Shown here: piece after piece, positions 1 to 7,460 of the stretch | How positions within the stretch are numbered: position 1 is the stretch's first letter | Layout of the letters: the number at the start of each line of letters is the position of its first letter | DNA from: Bordetella parapertussis | Lineage (GTDB): Bacteria > Pseudomonadota > Gammaproteobacteria > Burkholderiales > Burkholderiaceae_D | Length of the DNA stretch: 64,000 nt | Reading direction: 5' to 3' | NCBI GenBank assembly: GCA_945866125.1 | Contig: CAMBFZ010000019.1 | Coordinates: 7,605 to 71,604, forward strand | Program-made: the position numbers and the translations under genes | The notes under the pieces: model-generated | What the model saw: the letters and a program-made list of their open reading frames with translations, nothing else | The model's database searches: none | What the model was told of the DNA's origin: nothing

Positions 1-1019
1 TGTACGAACACATATTCGCGGTTATTTTCGCGCACTACTGCTGACGCCGGTATGGCCAGTTGATTGATGAAGCTGCCATTGAGATGCAAGGTGGCGAGCA
101 TTTGCGGCTTGAGCGCAAAGCCGGGATTGTCGACTGCGGTGCGGATGGCCACTGTGCGGGTGTCGGGGTGCACGGTGTCGCTGATGAAGACGATTTTGCC
201 TTTCAGGCGAGTCTGGCCGAGCGCCGCGACCTCGACTTCAACTTGCTGGTTTAGCTGAACCGAATTGGCATCTTTTTCAGGCAAGGCACCCACGACCCAG
301 ACATTGGACAGGTCGGCAATGGTAAAGAGTGGGTCACCCGGTTGCGCGACCTGACCCTGACTGACTTTACGTTCGACGACCACGCCGGCGCGGGTTGCCG
401 TGATGGCGACTTCGGAGGCCAAGGCGCCGTCTTCGCGTAAGCGCTCGATTGCCGTTTGTGACAGCCCGATCAGCTTGAGCTGGTCGGCCGCCGCGCGCAG
501 CTCAGCGCGGCTGATCGATAACTCAACTTCGCGGCGCTGCAATTCGGCCCCGCCGATCACGTCTGCCAGTACCAACTGCTGTGCGCGTTCGACCGAACGC
601 TCGGCCAACTTGCTGCTGGAAACGGCACGCAGATAGGCCAACTGTGCATTGGTCAGCTCAGGGCTGGCGAGTCTGGCGAGCGGCTGCCCGGCTTTGACGC
701 GGTCGCCCACTTCCGCCATCACTTGCGTGACACGACCCGTTACCGAGGCGCCGGTGCGGGTGGTACGTTGCTCATTGGCTTCGATCTTGCCCACGACTTT
801 TTGCACCAACGCAATGCTGGCCATTTGCGCGGCTTCGACTTTAAATTGCGCGGCCATTTCGGCGCTGACATTGACCATCATCGGGTCGACTGCCGACGCC
901 GGTGCGCCGGCGGTCTTGGCGGGTGTTTGGGTCGGCTCTTTGCCACATCCTGTCAGGGTCAAAACAAGCAGGCTGCCAAGCAGCCAGGACAATGGGCGGG
1001 AAAACGATTGTGCAATCAT
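1..1019 (-). CDS. RND efflux membrane-fusion lipoprotein (CusB/CzcB-like), 3' end outside window
   Basis: Periplasmic adaptor that would join an inner-membrane RND pump to the outer-membrane channel encoded just upstream. The reading frame is open from the ATG at 1019 to the window edge, about 339 codons, so the C-terminus is missing. The N-terminus is a lipoprotein signal with lipobox LTGC (Cys25). A biotinyl/lipoyl-like half motif (TGRVTQVMAEVGDRVKAG) follows near residues 80-105, then a helical hairpin and a second lipoyl half (ATRAGVVVERKVSQGQVAQPG). The order channel then adaptor is that of heavy-metal efflux operons, so the pump gene probably lies beyond the left edge. Substrate cannot be read from this fragment. 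No clear Shine-Dalgarno precedes the start. Confidence 0.85.
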   Translation of the reverse strand, partial: MIAQSFSRPLSWLLGSLLVLTLTGCGKEPTQTPAKTAGAPASAVDPMMVNVSAEMAAQFKVEAAQMASIALVQKVVGKIEANEQRTTRTGASVTGRVTQVMAEVGDRVKAGQPLARLASPELTNAQLAYLRAVSSSKLAERSVERAQQLVLADVIGGAELQRREVELSISRAELRAAADQLKLIGLSQTAIERLREDGALASEVAITATRAGVVVERKVSQGQVAQPGDPLFTIADLSNVWVVGALPEKDANSVQLNQQVEVEVAALGQTRLKGKIVFISDTVHPDTRTVAIRTAVDNPGFALKPQMLATLHLNGSFINQLAIPASAVVRENNREYVFV

Positions 1020-1083
1020 GGTCTGATGAGGTAGGTGAAATAAGATAATGCAGTGCCCGCAAGCAGGCAGCAGCGCGGTCGGG

Positions 1084-2352
1084 TCAGTCGCCTGCATTAA
1101 TATAGCGGCCTGCCAGGAAATCGAGTTCGATCGTTGAGGCTTGCAATTCATAGCGCGCCTGCAGTAAGTCACCCCGTACCGAGCGCAGCACACGTTCGGC
1201 ATCGAGCACGTCAAGAATGCCGCGCTCGCCAAAGCGGTAAGCGGCTTGAGCGATACGCAGTGCGGCTTCCGCCCCGATCATCGCGCCTTCGTCGAGCGCC
1301 TTGATGCGAAGGCGTGCCACCTCGACGGAGCGCCAAGCGAGCGCGAGTTGTTGCTGCAGTTCGGCGCGCCGACCCTCTAGCCGGGTGCGCGCCCGTTCAC
1401 GGTCGGCGATGGCCTCGGCGCGTGGGCCGGCCCGCTGGTCGACGATGGGGACCTGAATTGACATGCTGAGAATATTTTGGCGGTAATCAGGTTCGCGCTG
1501 ATGCGAGTAGCGCAGCTCGATGCCGGGCCAGCGGCTCGCGATCGCTTCGCTGATACGCGCCTGAGCCCGGTCCACGTCGGCGCGTAGCACATGCAACTCA
1601 GGATTGGATTCGAGCGCGGTGGCTTCGATGGCGTCGAAAGTGGGCAGATCAATCTGGTCGGTGAGATTGCCGTCAAGCGTCCAGGCTGGGGGCAACTGGC
1701 CTGCAGCGAGCCGATTGAGATTGATGACCGCCTGCTCGAGTTGCAATTTGGCCGTTTGCTCGCGCTGGCGGGCATTGATGATTTCGGTATCGGCCTTGAT
1801 CAGTTCGTATTTGCCCGCTTCGCCTGTCTCAACGCGTACCCGTACCCGTTGCTGAATCTGTTGCAGCAGCAGCAGCGCATCGCTCGCGGCGAGTAATTCC
1901 TCTTTACGCAGCAAATATTCGAAAGCGCGCAAACGGATCTGAGCCACGACCTCATTTTGGGTGGCGGCCACGGATTGCAAACTGCCCCGCTCGACCGACC
2001 GTGCGGCATCAACCCGTGCGCTACGCAATGCAGGGTTTTCGAACAGCTGCGCTACGCCAATGCCCGTCACGCTGCCTTGGCCGGCATACCCAGCCATGGC
2101 CTGATTACGACCAATATTGCTCTCAAGTCGAGGGTTAGGCCGCGCACCAGCGGAGGTGACGCTCGCGGTAGCCAGCTCGAGTGTGCGCTTGCTGGTCATT
2201 AGTGTCGGGTTGGTTCGAACGATCAACGATACAAGCTCATTGATGGTGAGCGACACTTCCCTAGCGGCTGGGGCGGGCTCTTTTGCTTGGGCAATACCTA
2301 CTGTCAGATTCAGTAAAAATAGAACCGAAAAGACACGTGCGCGAGCGAACAT
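1084..2352 (-). CDS. TolC/CusC-family outer-membrane efflux channel
   Basis: 422-residue outer-membrane channel component of a tripartite efflux pump. It begins with a signal peptide (about residues 1-23, ending near AQA) and has two repeated alpha-helical OEP halves, typical of CzcC/CusC proteins in length and pattern (for example SLTINELVSLIVRTNPTL at the start of the first half and the RFGERGILDVLDAERVLR signature near the end). It is the first gene of a leftward operon; the membrane-fusion gene starts 64 bases after its stop. A tandem 12-mer repeat about 37-70 bases upstream of the ATG is a likely regulator site. A metal substrate (Cu/Ag or Co/Zn/Cd) is likely from family context but not proven. 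Confidence 0.85.
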   Translation of the reverse strand: MFARARVFSVLFLLNLTVGIAQAKEPAPAAREVSLTINELVSLIVRTNPTLMTSKRTLELATASVTSAGARPNPRLESNIGRNQAMAGYAGQGSVTGIGVAQLFENPALRSARVDAARSVERGSLQSVAATQNEVVAQIRLRAFEYLLRKEELLAASDALLLLQQIQQRVRVRVETGEAGKYELIKADTEIINARQREQTAKLQLEQAVINLNRLAAGQLPPAWTLDGNLTDQIDLPTFDAIEATALESNPELHVLRADVDRAQARISEAIASRWPGIELRYSHQREPDYRQNILSMSIQVPIVDQRAGPRAEAIADRERARTRLEGRRAELQQQLALAWRSVEVARLRIKALDEGAMIGAEAALRIAQAAYRFGERGILDVLDAERVLRSVRGDLLQARYELQASTIELDFLAGRYINAGD

Positions 2353-2388
2353 GGACTAACTTTCTTTGAATTTGAAGGGTGTGCGTCA

Positions 2389-2422
2389 GCATTTTGTCAG
2401 CTTCTGTGCGGCATTATGTCAG
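2389..2422. promoter_or_regulatory. Tandem 12-mer operator-like repeat upstream of efflux operon
   Basis: GCATTTTGTCAG (2389-2400) and GCATTATGTCAG (2411-2422) are direct repeats with a 22-base period, two helical turns, just upstream of the TolC-like gene. Spacing of this kind is usual for OmpR-family response-regulator sites, and the core resembles the TGACA half-sites of metal-responsive regulators. No such regulator gene is in the window. Confidence 0.45.
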
Positions 2423-2491
2423 GAAAATACGCCTGCTGCAGCGCAATGATTTGTTTCTCACCAACATTATTTCAGGTTTACGGCGGGGCGC

Positions 2492-2533
2492 AAAAAAAAG
2501 ACCGGTCAACTTACAGGTTGCCCGGTCTTTTTT
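2492..2533. terminator. Bidirectional intrinsic terminator
   Basis: A-tract, GACCGG stem, 15-base loop, CCGGTC stem, T-tract. It can end transcription of the leftward outer-membrane protein gene that stops at 2575. A-rich and T-rich flanks would let it work on either strand. Confidence 0.8.
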
Positions 2534-2574
2534 GGGGAGTCCCCCGCCAGCGTGCCGGCGAGGGGTGACGCGTC

Positions 2575-3156
2575 TTAGAAATTGTGCGCGTAATGCACGC
2601 GCCAGCTATTTTTGGATTCGGCTGCCGCGCCGGTGCTATAGGCATAACGTAGGCCAACGCTGTCGCTTGGGGTAAGGTCATAGGTGACCATGCCGTGATA
2701 ACGGGTGCTATCAAAATTATTCCCCGTGGCGAAGGCATTGCGGTACCGGGTGCCGATATCAATGGCAAAGCCTTTGCCGAGCGGGATTTTAATGCCGGCA
2801 TCAACGGCGTAATGCGCAAACTGCTTGGTGGCTTCAATTTTCTCCCCCAAACGCAGCGCAACGTAAGGGTACAAACCGTTGCCGAGGTCGTACGATTTTT
2901 TGATCTTGATCTCAATGTTGTTTGAGATGGTGCTGGTTCCGGTTACCGGATTTTTGTCGCTCAATCCTGCTTTGAACGAGTATTCCACCTTATTGGCCGC
3001 CTTCACACCAATGGTCACATTGGCTGCAATGTATTCATCAGCAATGGAGCCCCGTTTTTCTTCCTGGCTGTAATCGAGGGACATAAACGGTTTGAGTTCC
3101 GCCTGGGCGGCGGTGCTCATCAAGGCCATCAAGCCCAGCGCTGCGAATTTTTTCAT
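2575..3156 (-). CDS. Small outer-membrane beta-barrel protein, function unknown
   Basis: 193 residues when started at the ATG at 3156, which follows GGGAG at suitable spacing; the longer frame (ATG at 3171) has no such site. The signal peptide MKKFAALGLMALMSTAAQA is followed by alternating amphipathic strands (for example VEYSFKAGL, LYPYVALRLGEKI, VGLRYAYSTG). The chain ends in ...HYAHNF, a C-terminal Phe typical of proteins inserted by the BAM complex. Size fits an eight-stranded OmpA/OmpW-like barrel. It stands alone, with a terminator after it. No specific family could be named with confidence. Confidence 0.7.
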   Translation of the reverse strand: MKKFAALGLMALMSTAAQAELKPFMSLDYSQEEKRGSIADEYIAANVTIGVKAANKVEYSFKAGLSDKNPVTGTSTISNNIEIKIKKSYDLGNGLYPYVALRLGEKIEATKQFAHYAVDAGIKIPLGKGFAIDIGTRYRNAFATGNNFDSTRYHGMVTYDLTPSDSVGLRYAYSTGAAAESKNSWRVHYAHNF

Positions 3157-3269
3157 TAGCTGCTCCCACACTATTATTTAATTAAGATCAACTTCTAGTA
3201 TAGAAGAAAAATTTCTCCAAGGTAAGTTTCTCAAGGCTTTATCGGCAATCTTTGCACTTATTTACAGTC

Positions 3270-4400
3270 TTAATTGCCCCAATAGGCAATGTTTCTGGCG
3301 ATCACTTCGGCGGCCGTTGTGATGGTGGTTTTAGGCATGGGGTTGGGTGTGACGCGGTCGGATGCCGGTGCCACGTAGACACTTTTCTTAATCAGGTTGG
3401 GCGCGCCATAGCTTTTGCTGATTGCGTCGGCCGGGTTTTGAAACAGGCGCTCAGAATTGGCGATATCGGTCAGCGGCAAATCAAACGGCTGAGGATTTTT
3501 CATTACTTGCGCCAACGCGGTGCTGGCGGTAGCGGGCTTGCTGGCAAAAGCGCTCATTTTGTTAAATTCAGCCAAACTGCTATAGCCCATGGAGACAAGT
3601 TTTTTTGCCGCTAGCGCGTCGGTGCCAAGCGTGTTGGCGTTGACGCCAGTGGGCAGGTTATTCATAGCGCTCAAGGTGCCCGGCAGCCCCGTCAGGATAG
3701 CCAACGCTTTGAGCGGGGTGATGGTGGGGTCTTTGAAATTGCTGCTGTTCATGCCCACCATGGACACCATGGCCGACGCTTTGGGTTCGAGCGTTGCTTT
3801 GGCTTGTGTCGCAGTGGTTCCGTTGGGAAAATTTGCCAGCGACTTGATGCCAAGGCCAGCCAGCTCCGCATAGGCAGTTTTGAGCTCGTTGTATTGCGTG
3901 TTGGAGATCTTGCCCGGCGTTTCCGGGTCTTCGATGAGTTTGAAAGCCTGATAGGCCGTGGTACCAGCCGGAAATGCACTGAGGTCGTAGATGCCGGACT
4001 TCGCCAGCGTCGAGGCCAAAATGCCGTTGGATTTATTTTGAAACAGGCTGTCGAGTGCCCCTTGCACCGAGGTGCCTTTCGGGAATTTCGCCAGCGTGGG
4101 GTAGCCCAGGTCTTTTAGCGTTTGGGTGCCGGCAAGCGCTTTTTTGAGCGCTGTTTCGGATAGCACTAGATTGCCCGGTGTCGATGGATTATTGTCTTCC
4201 GTGCGGAAAGTGACCATTTTAAAGGCGTCATTCCAGCTAGTTCCTGCAGGGAAACCTTTCGGGCTGGCATCGGTCGTCTTGGCATCCTTTACGCCAGCCG
4301 AAATGAGCGCGGCCGTGAGGCTTGTTTTGATTTGCTGCGTACTCAGCTTGGTGCCGCCGGTCGCGATGACGGGCGAAGATGACGTGACGTTGGTAACCAT
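3270..4400 (-). CDS. Unrecognised protein with FPxGT repeats, possibly secreted without signal peptide
   Basis: 376 residues, not recognised. The start is well supported by AGGAGC six bases before the ATG. There is no signal peptide or membrane segment; the N-terminus is rich in Ser/Thr/Val (MVTNVTSSSPVIATGG). A short motif recurs at least four times: FPAGTSWNDAF, FPKGTSVQGAL, FPAGTTAYQAF, FPNGTTATQAK. Two of these repeats are followed by similar acidic stretches (EDNNPSTPGNLVLS and EDPETPGKIS), giving larger units of about 85 residues. Composition is rich in Ala, Ser, Thr and Lys and poor in Cys, as in exported or surface proteins. A substrate of a specialised secretion system is possible but is inference only. 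Confidence 0.7.
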   Translation of the reverse strand: MVTNVTSSSPVIATGGTKLSTQQIKTSLTAALISAGVKDAKTTDASPKGFPAGTSWNDAFKMVTFRTEDNNPSTPGNLVLSETALKKALAGTQTLKDLGYPTLAKFPKGTSVQGALDSLFQNKSNGILASTLAKSGIYDLSAFPAGTTAYQAFKLIEDPETPGKISNTQYNELKTAYAELAGLGIKSLANFPNGTTATQAKATLEPKASAMVSMVGMNSSNFKDPTITPLKALAILTGLPGTLSAMNNLPTGVNANTLGTDALAAKKLVSMGYSSLAEFNKMSAFASKPATASTALAQVMKNPQPFDLPLTDIANSERLFQNPADAISKSYGAPNLIKKSVYVAPASDRVTPNPMPKTTITTAAEVIARNIAYWGN

Positions 4401-4519
4401 GATTGCTCCTGTCGCAGCGTGTTGATTGCGCGTTTCCGACAGGAATATGCAAAATTCGTACCAATAAGAAAGTGCAGGACTGTCGCGAAAGACGACAGCG
4501 TGACATTAAATGGGTCTAG

Positions 4520-4819
4520 CGAAGTTTTGGTGGTGGTACCAAAATCGCGAGCAACCTCAGCACGTTCTTGAACGTGCATGTCAGACGGGCATTAGGTGCG
4601 CGGGATTTGGTGTATGTTCTCTCCGACGGGTACGATCCGCCTGACGAGACCGAACGGTCCATCCGGGCGATTCGGCAACGTGGGGCCAAGTTGTATTGGT
4701 TACATCCGAACAAAGAAGAGCCAGGCTCGCAAGCGATACAGCAAAGTCGGCATCTCATTAGCGGTTTTTTGGCAATCCATCATCTTCAGAGTCTGGAAAA
4801 TTTGGTCAAGCTGGTTTAG
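4520..4819 (+). pseudogene. C-terminal remnant of a VWA-domain (CoxE-like) gene
   Basis: The frame opens after a TAG at 4517 and reads to a stop at 4817-4819. It begins SFGGGTKIASNL, matching the metal-binding Thr motif of von Willebrand A domains. It continues with VYVLSDGYDPP, the last VWA acidic motif, then a Trp/His-Pro segment (KLYWLHPNKEEPGSQ) and a tail as in CoxE-type proteins. The whole N-terminal half, including the DxSxS motif, is absent, and the only in-frame start (TTG at 4568) would give 83 residues. CoxE-like genes accompany molybdenum hydroxylase maturation genes, so its place directly before a MocA-type gene fits a decayed maturation cluster. Confidence 0.6.
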
Positions 4820-4834
4820 TCATGAGGTGAAAAA

Positions 4835-5509
4835 ATGGGGTGTCTTTTAAAGCAAGGTGGCGGTTTGTATGAACAGCTCCGCGTTGGCGCGGTGCTGCTG
4901 GCCGCTGGTGAGGGCTCGCGGATGGGGCATGTGCCCAAGTGCCTGCTGAAGTTGCAGGGAGTGCCTTTGATTAATCGGCATCTCATCGCAATGAGCGGTG
5001 GTGGCATTAATGAAGTCGTTGTTGTTACCGGTTTTTATTACGAACAAATTGAGCCCTCAGTGGAGAGTTTTCCAGTCACCGTGGTGCGCAATCCGCAGCC
5101 AGAGCAGGGCCAGCAATCGTCGGTCAAGCTGGGGCTCGAAGCATTGGGATCGGAGTTCGACATTGTCTTGATTGCGCTGGCCGACCAACCCCTGATTGGC
5201 AGTGCCGAATTAACAGAGTTGATTGCTGCGTTTAAAAAACGTCCACCCGGCACCTGCGTGGTGTATCCGGAGGTGCGTGGTCAGCGCGGTAATCCGGTGG
5301 CTTTCTCGGGAGAGGTCATTGCGTCCATGCTTGAATCCGGCAAAAACATCGGCTGTCGTAAATTCATCGATGCCAATCCAGCGCTGGTGCACAAGCTGGA
5401 GACAGACAATGATCGTTTCATTCTCGACCTAGACACCCCCGACGATATCGCGTCATTTGAACAGCGGACCGGCTGGGTATTGACCATGCCTGATCCAGTT
5501 TCATCCTGA
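4835..5509 (+). CDS. MocA/MobA-like nucleotidyltransferase (molybdenum cofactor)
   Basis: 224-residue NTP-transferase of the MobA-like family, which attaches CMP or GMP to molybdopterin or acts in xanthine-dehydrogenase/CO-dehydrogenase maturation. The nucleotide-binding signature LLAAGEGSRMG lies at residues 21-31, the Lys of PKCLL is at 35, and the metal-binding Asp lies in IALADQPL near residue 116. The C-terminus has the usual LDTPDD motif. Start: ATG at 4835, preceded by GAGGTG. It begins 15 bases after the VWA/CoxE-like remnant, and a strong terminator follows. No hydroxylase subunits remain in the window, so the enzyme it serves must lie elsewhere or be lost. Confidence 0.8.
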   Translation: MGCLLKQGGGLYEQLRVGAVLLAAGEGSRMGHVPKCLLKLQGVPLINRHLIAMSGGGINEVVVVTGFYYEQIEPSVESFPVTVVRNPQPEQGQQSSVKLGLEALGSEFDIVLIALADQPLIGSAELTELIAAFKKRPPGTCVVYPEVRGQRGNPVAFSGEVIASMLESGKNIGCRKFIDANPALVHKLETDNDRFILDLDTPDDIASFEQRTGWVLTMPDPVSS

Positions 5510-5532
5510 GGAGCGCTCACGCCATCTGCAAC

Positions 5533-5562
5533 AAAAAAGCGACCTCGAGGGTCGCTTTTTTT
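5533..5562. terminator. Intrinsic terminator between convergent genes
   Basis: A-tract, AGCGACC stem, short loop, GGTCGCT stem, seven T. It lies between the stop of the nucleotidyltransferase (5509) and the stop of the convergent adhesin-E-like gene (5595), and can serve both strands. Confidence 0.85.
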
Positions 5563-5594
5563 GTGTAGATCGAGACAAAGCCCGATTCGACAAC

Positions 5595-6017
5595 TTAGTT
5601 CGTTGCGCCGTTGTTGCTCATTGCCACACGCTTGTCGCAAACGTTGTTGGCAATGTTGCGATCGATATCAAGCTTTGGCTTGTAGAAGGACAAGTCGTCA
5701 TAGCTTGGCTCGGTCAGGCGAGCGTGGTTGGTGTCGGCGGTCTTCAGAACAGCAAAACCAGCTAACGCAACGGATTGGTCGGCGCAGTTGACCACGTAGT
5801 CGATCTGCTGCACACCGTTCTCGCCCAGATCAAAAAACTTGCGTACTTTCGACATGCCGTTGGTGTTGTCCATTGCGACGACCGACCAGGTGTTACCTAC
5901 AGCAGCAACCATCATCACGTCATCTTTATCAGTGACCACGGTAACGTTGTCCGAACCAGCTGCGAAAGCCGAATTAGCCAAAACCAGACCGACTACGAAA
6001 GCGAATTTGTTAAACAT
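5595..6017 (-). CDS. Small secreted protein, adhesin-E-like, copy 1
   Basis: 140 residues from the ATG at 6017, chosen because AGGAG lies eight bases upstream; the longer frame to 6074 has none. The signal peptide MFNKFAFVVGLVLANSAFA precedes a mature domain starting AGSDNV. The mature part has two Cys (in VVNCADQ and NNVCDKR) that could form a disulfide, a Trp near the start (NTWSVV) and the spacing seen in the surface-adhesin protein E (Adhesin_E) family of small envelope proteins. That assignment is tentative. Its paralogue at 6669-7091 differs in only a few residues, including the last ones (SNNGATN against GNGGSTN). It is convergent with the nucleotidyltransferase. Confidence 0.75.
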   Translation of the reverse strand: MFNKFAFVVGLVLANSAFAAGSDNVTVVTDKDDVMMVAAVGNTWSVVAMDNTNGMSKVRKFFDLGENGVQQIDYVVNCADQSVALAGFAVLKTADTNHARLTEPSYDDLSFYKPKLDIDRNIANNVCDKRVAMSNNGATN

Positions 6018-6100
6018 GGTGGAGCTCCTAAAAGTTGAGAAATTAAAGTCGTTGAAAGCTGATGAATGAATCATATCACAAACTTAGTATTTGTCCACTT

Positions 6101-6166
6101 TAAATATAAACAAAACCAAAATAATTTCAAATTTACGTAAAAACATTAGGCTAAATATAAACAAAA
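6101..6166. promoter_or_regulatory. Pair of 15-bp direct repeats upstream of adhesin-like copy 1
   Basis: TAAATATAAACAAAA occurs at 6101-6115 and again at 6152-6166, a 51-base offset (about five helical turns), within the AT-rich region before the gene. The same pair with the same offset occurs upstream of copy 2. Likely binding sites, perhaps for the divergently encoded MerR-family protein. No clear -35/-10 could be fixed. Confidence 0.45.
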
Positions 6167-6383
6167 TGTGGAAATGAGAACAAAACAGCCGAATAAATTA
6201 TCTAAAAGAAACTTGTTTGGTGGTCGAATTAAGAAAAAGCCGGATGACTGCGCGGTCGGGCGCCGGACTCAATGCTGCAATCCCGCTTGTTTTTAGATTT
6301 GGCGTCAAGACAAAATCTAAACAACCCTTATTTTCTTGATTTTTGATGTCGCCCGATTCCTATTTTTCAGGCCGATCACTAAC

Positions 6384-6595
6384 ATGGAGCCCGTACAAAG
6401 GCATCAATACCCCATCGGCGTGGTTGCTCGCCGCACCCTTGTTCAACCTTCAGCATGACGTGTCTGGAAGCGCCGCTGTGAGGTGATCATTCCAACGCGC
6501 GACAAGGAAATCAATTGCACCACTACGCAGGGACCTAGGCGCCTCTCATCCCGTCGCCGCAGCAGGTATCGGGCGGGCGGACTGTCTGTTGCGAC
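6384..6595 (+). pseudogene. Truncated, frameshifted copy of the MerR-family regulator
   Basis: The ATG at 6384 opens MEPVQRHQYPIGVVARRT, closely matching MDTVQKHQYTIGVVARRT of the intact gene at 7461, but TGA ends the frame after 24 codons. In another frame RVWKRRCEVIIPTRD continues the homology to RVWERRYDLIVPGRS. A later stretch (GASHPVAAAG) resembles the LGHPVSGLA segment, which implies an internal deletion. Homology fades near 6595 and a terminator follows. No functional protein is expected. Confidence 0.75.
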
Positions 6596-6606
6596 TGTTC
6601 GGGCCA

Positions 6607-6636
6607 TAAAAAAAACGACCCACTGGGTCGTTTTTC
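6607..6636. terminator. Intrinsic terminator after adhesin-like copy 2
   Basis: A-tract, ACGACCCA stem, short loop, TGGGTCGT stem, T-tract. It lies between the decayed MerR copy and the stop of copy 2 at 6669, in the same relative place as the terminator after copy 1. Confidence 0.8.
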
Positions 6637-6668
6637 TGTTTGACAGGCCCAGGGCCCGTCGAATGCTG

Positions 6669-7091
6669 TTAGTTCGTCGAACCGCCGTTGCCCATTGCCA
6701 CGCGCTTGTCGCAAACGTTGTTGGCGATGTTGCGATCGATATCAAGCTTTGGCTTGTAGAAGGACAAGTCGTCATAGCTTGGCTCGGTCAGGCGAGCGTG
6801 GTTGGTGTCAGCGGTCTTCAGAACAGCAAAACCAGCTAATGCAACGGATTGGTCGGCGCAGTTGACCACGTAGTCGATCTGCTGCACACCGTTCTCGCCC
6901 AGATCAAAAAACTTACGTACTTTCGACATGCCGTTGGTGTTGTCCATTGCGACGACCGACCAGGTGTTACCTACAGCAGCAACCATCATCACATCATCTT
7001 TATCAGTGACCACGGCAACGTTGTCCGAACCAGCTGCGAAAGCCGAGTTAGCCAAGACCAGACCGACTACGAAAGCGAATTTGTTAAACAT
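6669..7091 (-). CDS. Small secreted protein, adhesin-E-like, copy 2
   Basis: Paralogue of the gene at 5595-6017: 140 residues, the same signal peptide (MFNKFAFVVGLVLANSAFA), the same AGGAG at eight bases, the same two Cys. Differences are few (NVAVVT for NVTVVT; GNGGSTN at the end), and most nucleotide changes are silent, so both copies seem maintained as working genes. It is divergent from the intact MerR-family regulator, from which it is separated by about 370 bases containing the 15-bp repeat pair. Function is not known; cell-surface or periplasmic location is inferred from the signal peptide. Confidence 0.75.
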   Translation of the reverse strand: MFNKFAFVVGLVLANSAFAAGSDNVAVVTDKDDVMMVAAVGNTWSVVAMDNTNGMSKVRKFFDLGENGVQQIDYVVNCADQSVALAGFAVLKTADTNHARLTEPSYDDLSFYKPKLDIDRNIANNVCDKRVAMGNGGSTN

Positions 7092-7174
7092 GGTGGAGCT
7101 CCTAAAGGTTGAGAAATTAAAGTCGTTGAAAGCTAATGAACGAATCATATCACAAACTTAGTATTTGTCCACCT

Positions 7175-7240
7175 TAAATATAAACAAAACCAAAATAATT
7201 TCAAATTTACGTAAAAACATTAGGCTAAATATAAACAAAA
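7175..7240. promoter_or_regulatory. Pair of 15-bp direct repeats upstream of adhesin-like copy 2
   Basis: TAAATATAAACAAAA at 7175-7189 and 7226-7240, again 51 bases apart as in copy 1. Conservation of both the sequence and the spacing in the two copies supports a regulatory role. Confidence 0.45.
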
Positions 7241-7373
7241 TGTAAAAATAAGAATGAAATAAATAAATAAGTTAACTAAAAGAAATTTATTTGACGCATT
7301 TGGCAGAAAAAAAGCCCGGCGGGGTGCGCAATAAAGCACGTGTCTCGATGCTATATTCCTGCCTGTGTTGAGC

Positions 7374-7401
7374 TTTAGCGCTAAAACAAAAGCTAAACAG
7401 C
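7374..7401. promoter_or_regulatory. Palindrome before MerR-family gene, possible autoregulatory site
   Basis: TTTAGCGCTAAA (7374-7385) is a perfect 12-bp palindrome, followed by ACAAAAGCTAAACA. The matching place in the decayed copy keeps ACAAAATCTAAACA, so the ACAAAANCTAAACA element is shared while the palindrome is not. The position, about 60-90 bases before the ATG at 7461, suits an operator. Confidence 0.35.
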
Positions 7402-7460
7402 TCTCAGTTGTATTGATTTTGATTCCATCCGATTCATGTTTTTTTAGGCCTACCTTCACA

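Noticed and set aside
4483..4501. Short inverted repeat CTGTCG...CGACAG before the FPxGT gene
   Set aside because: Only six-base arms, no second copy and no promoter fixed next to it; too weak to call an operator.
6483..6839. Open frame spanning the decayed MerR copy and the end of adhesin-like copy 2
   Set aside because: It joins unrelated sequences and crosses a strong terminator; an artefact of the duplication.
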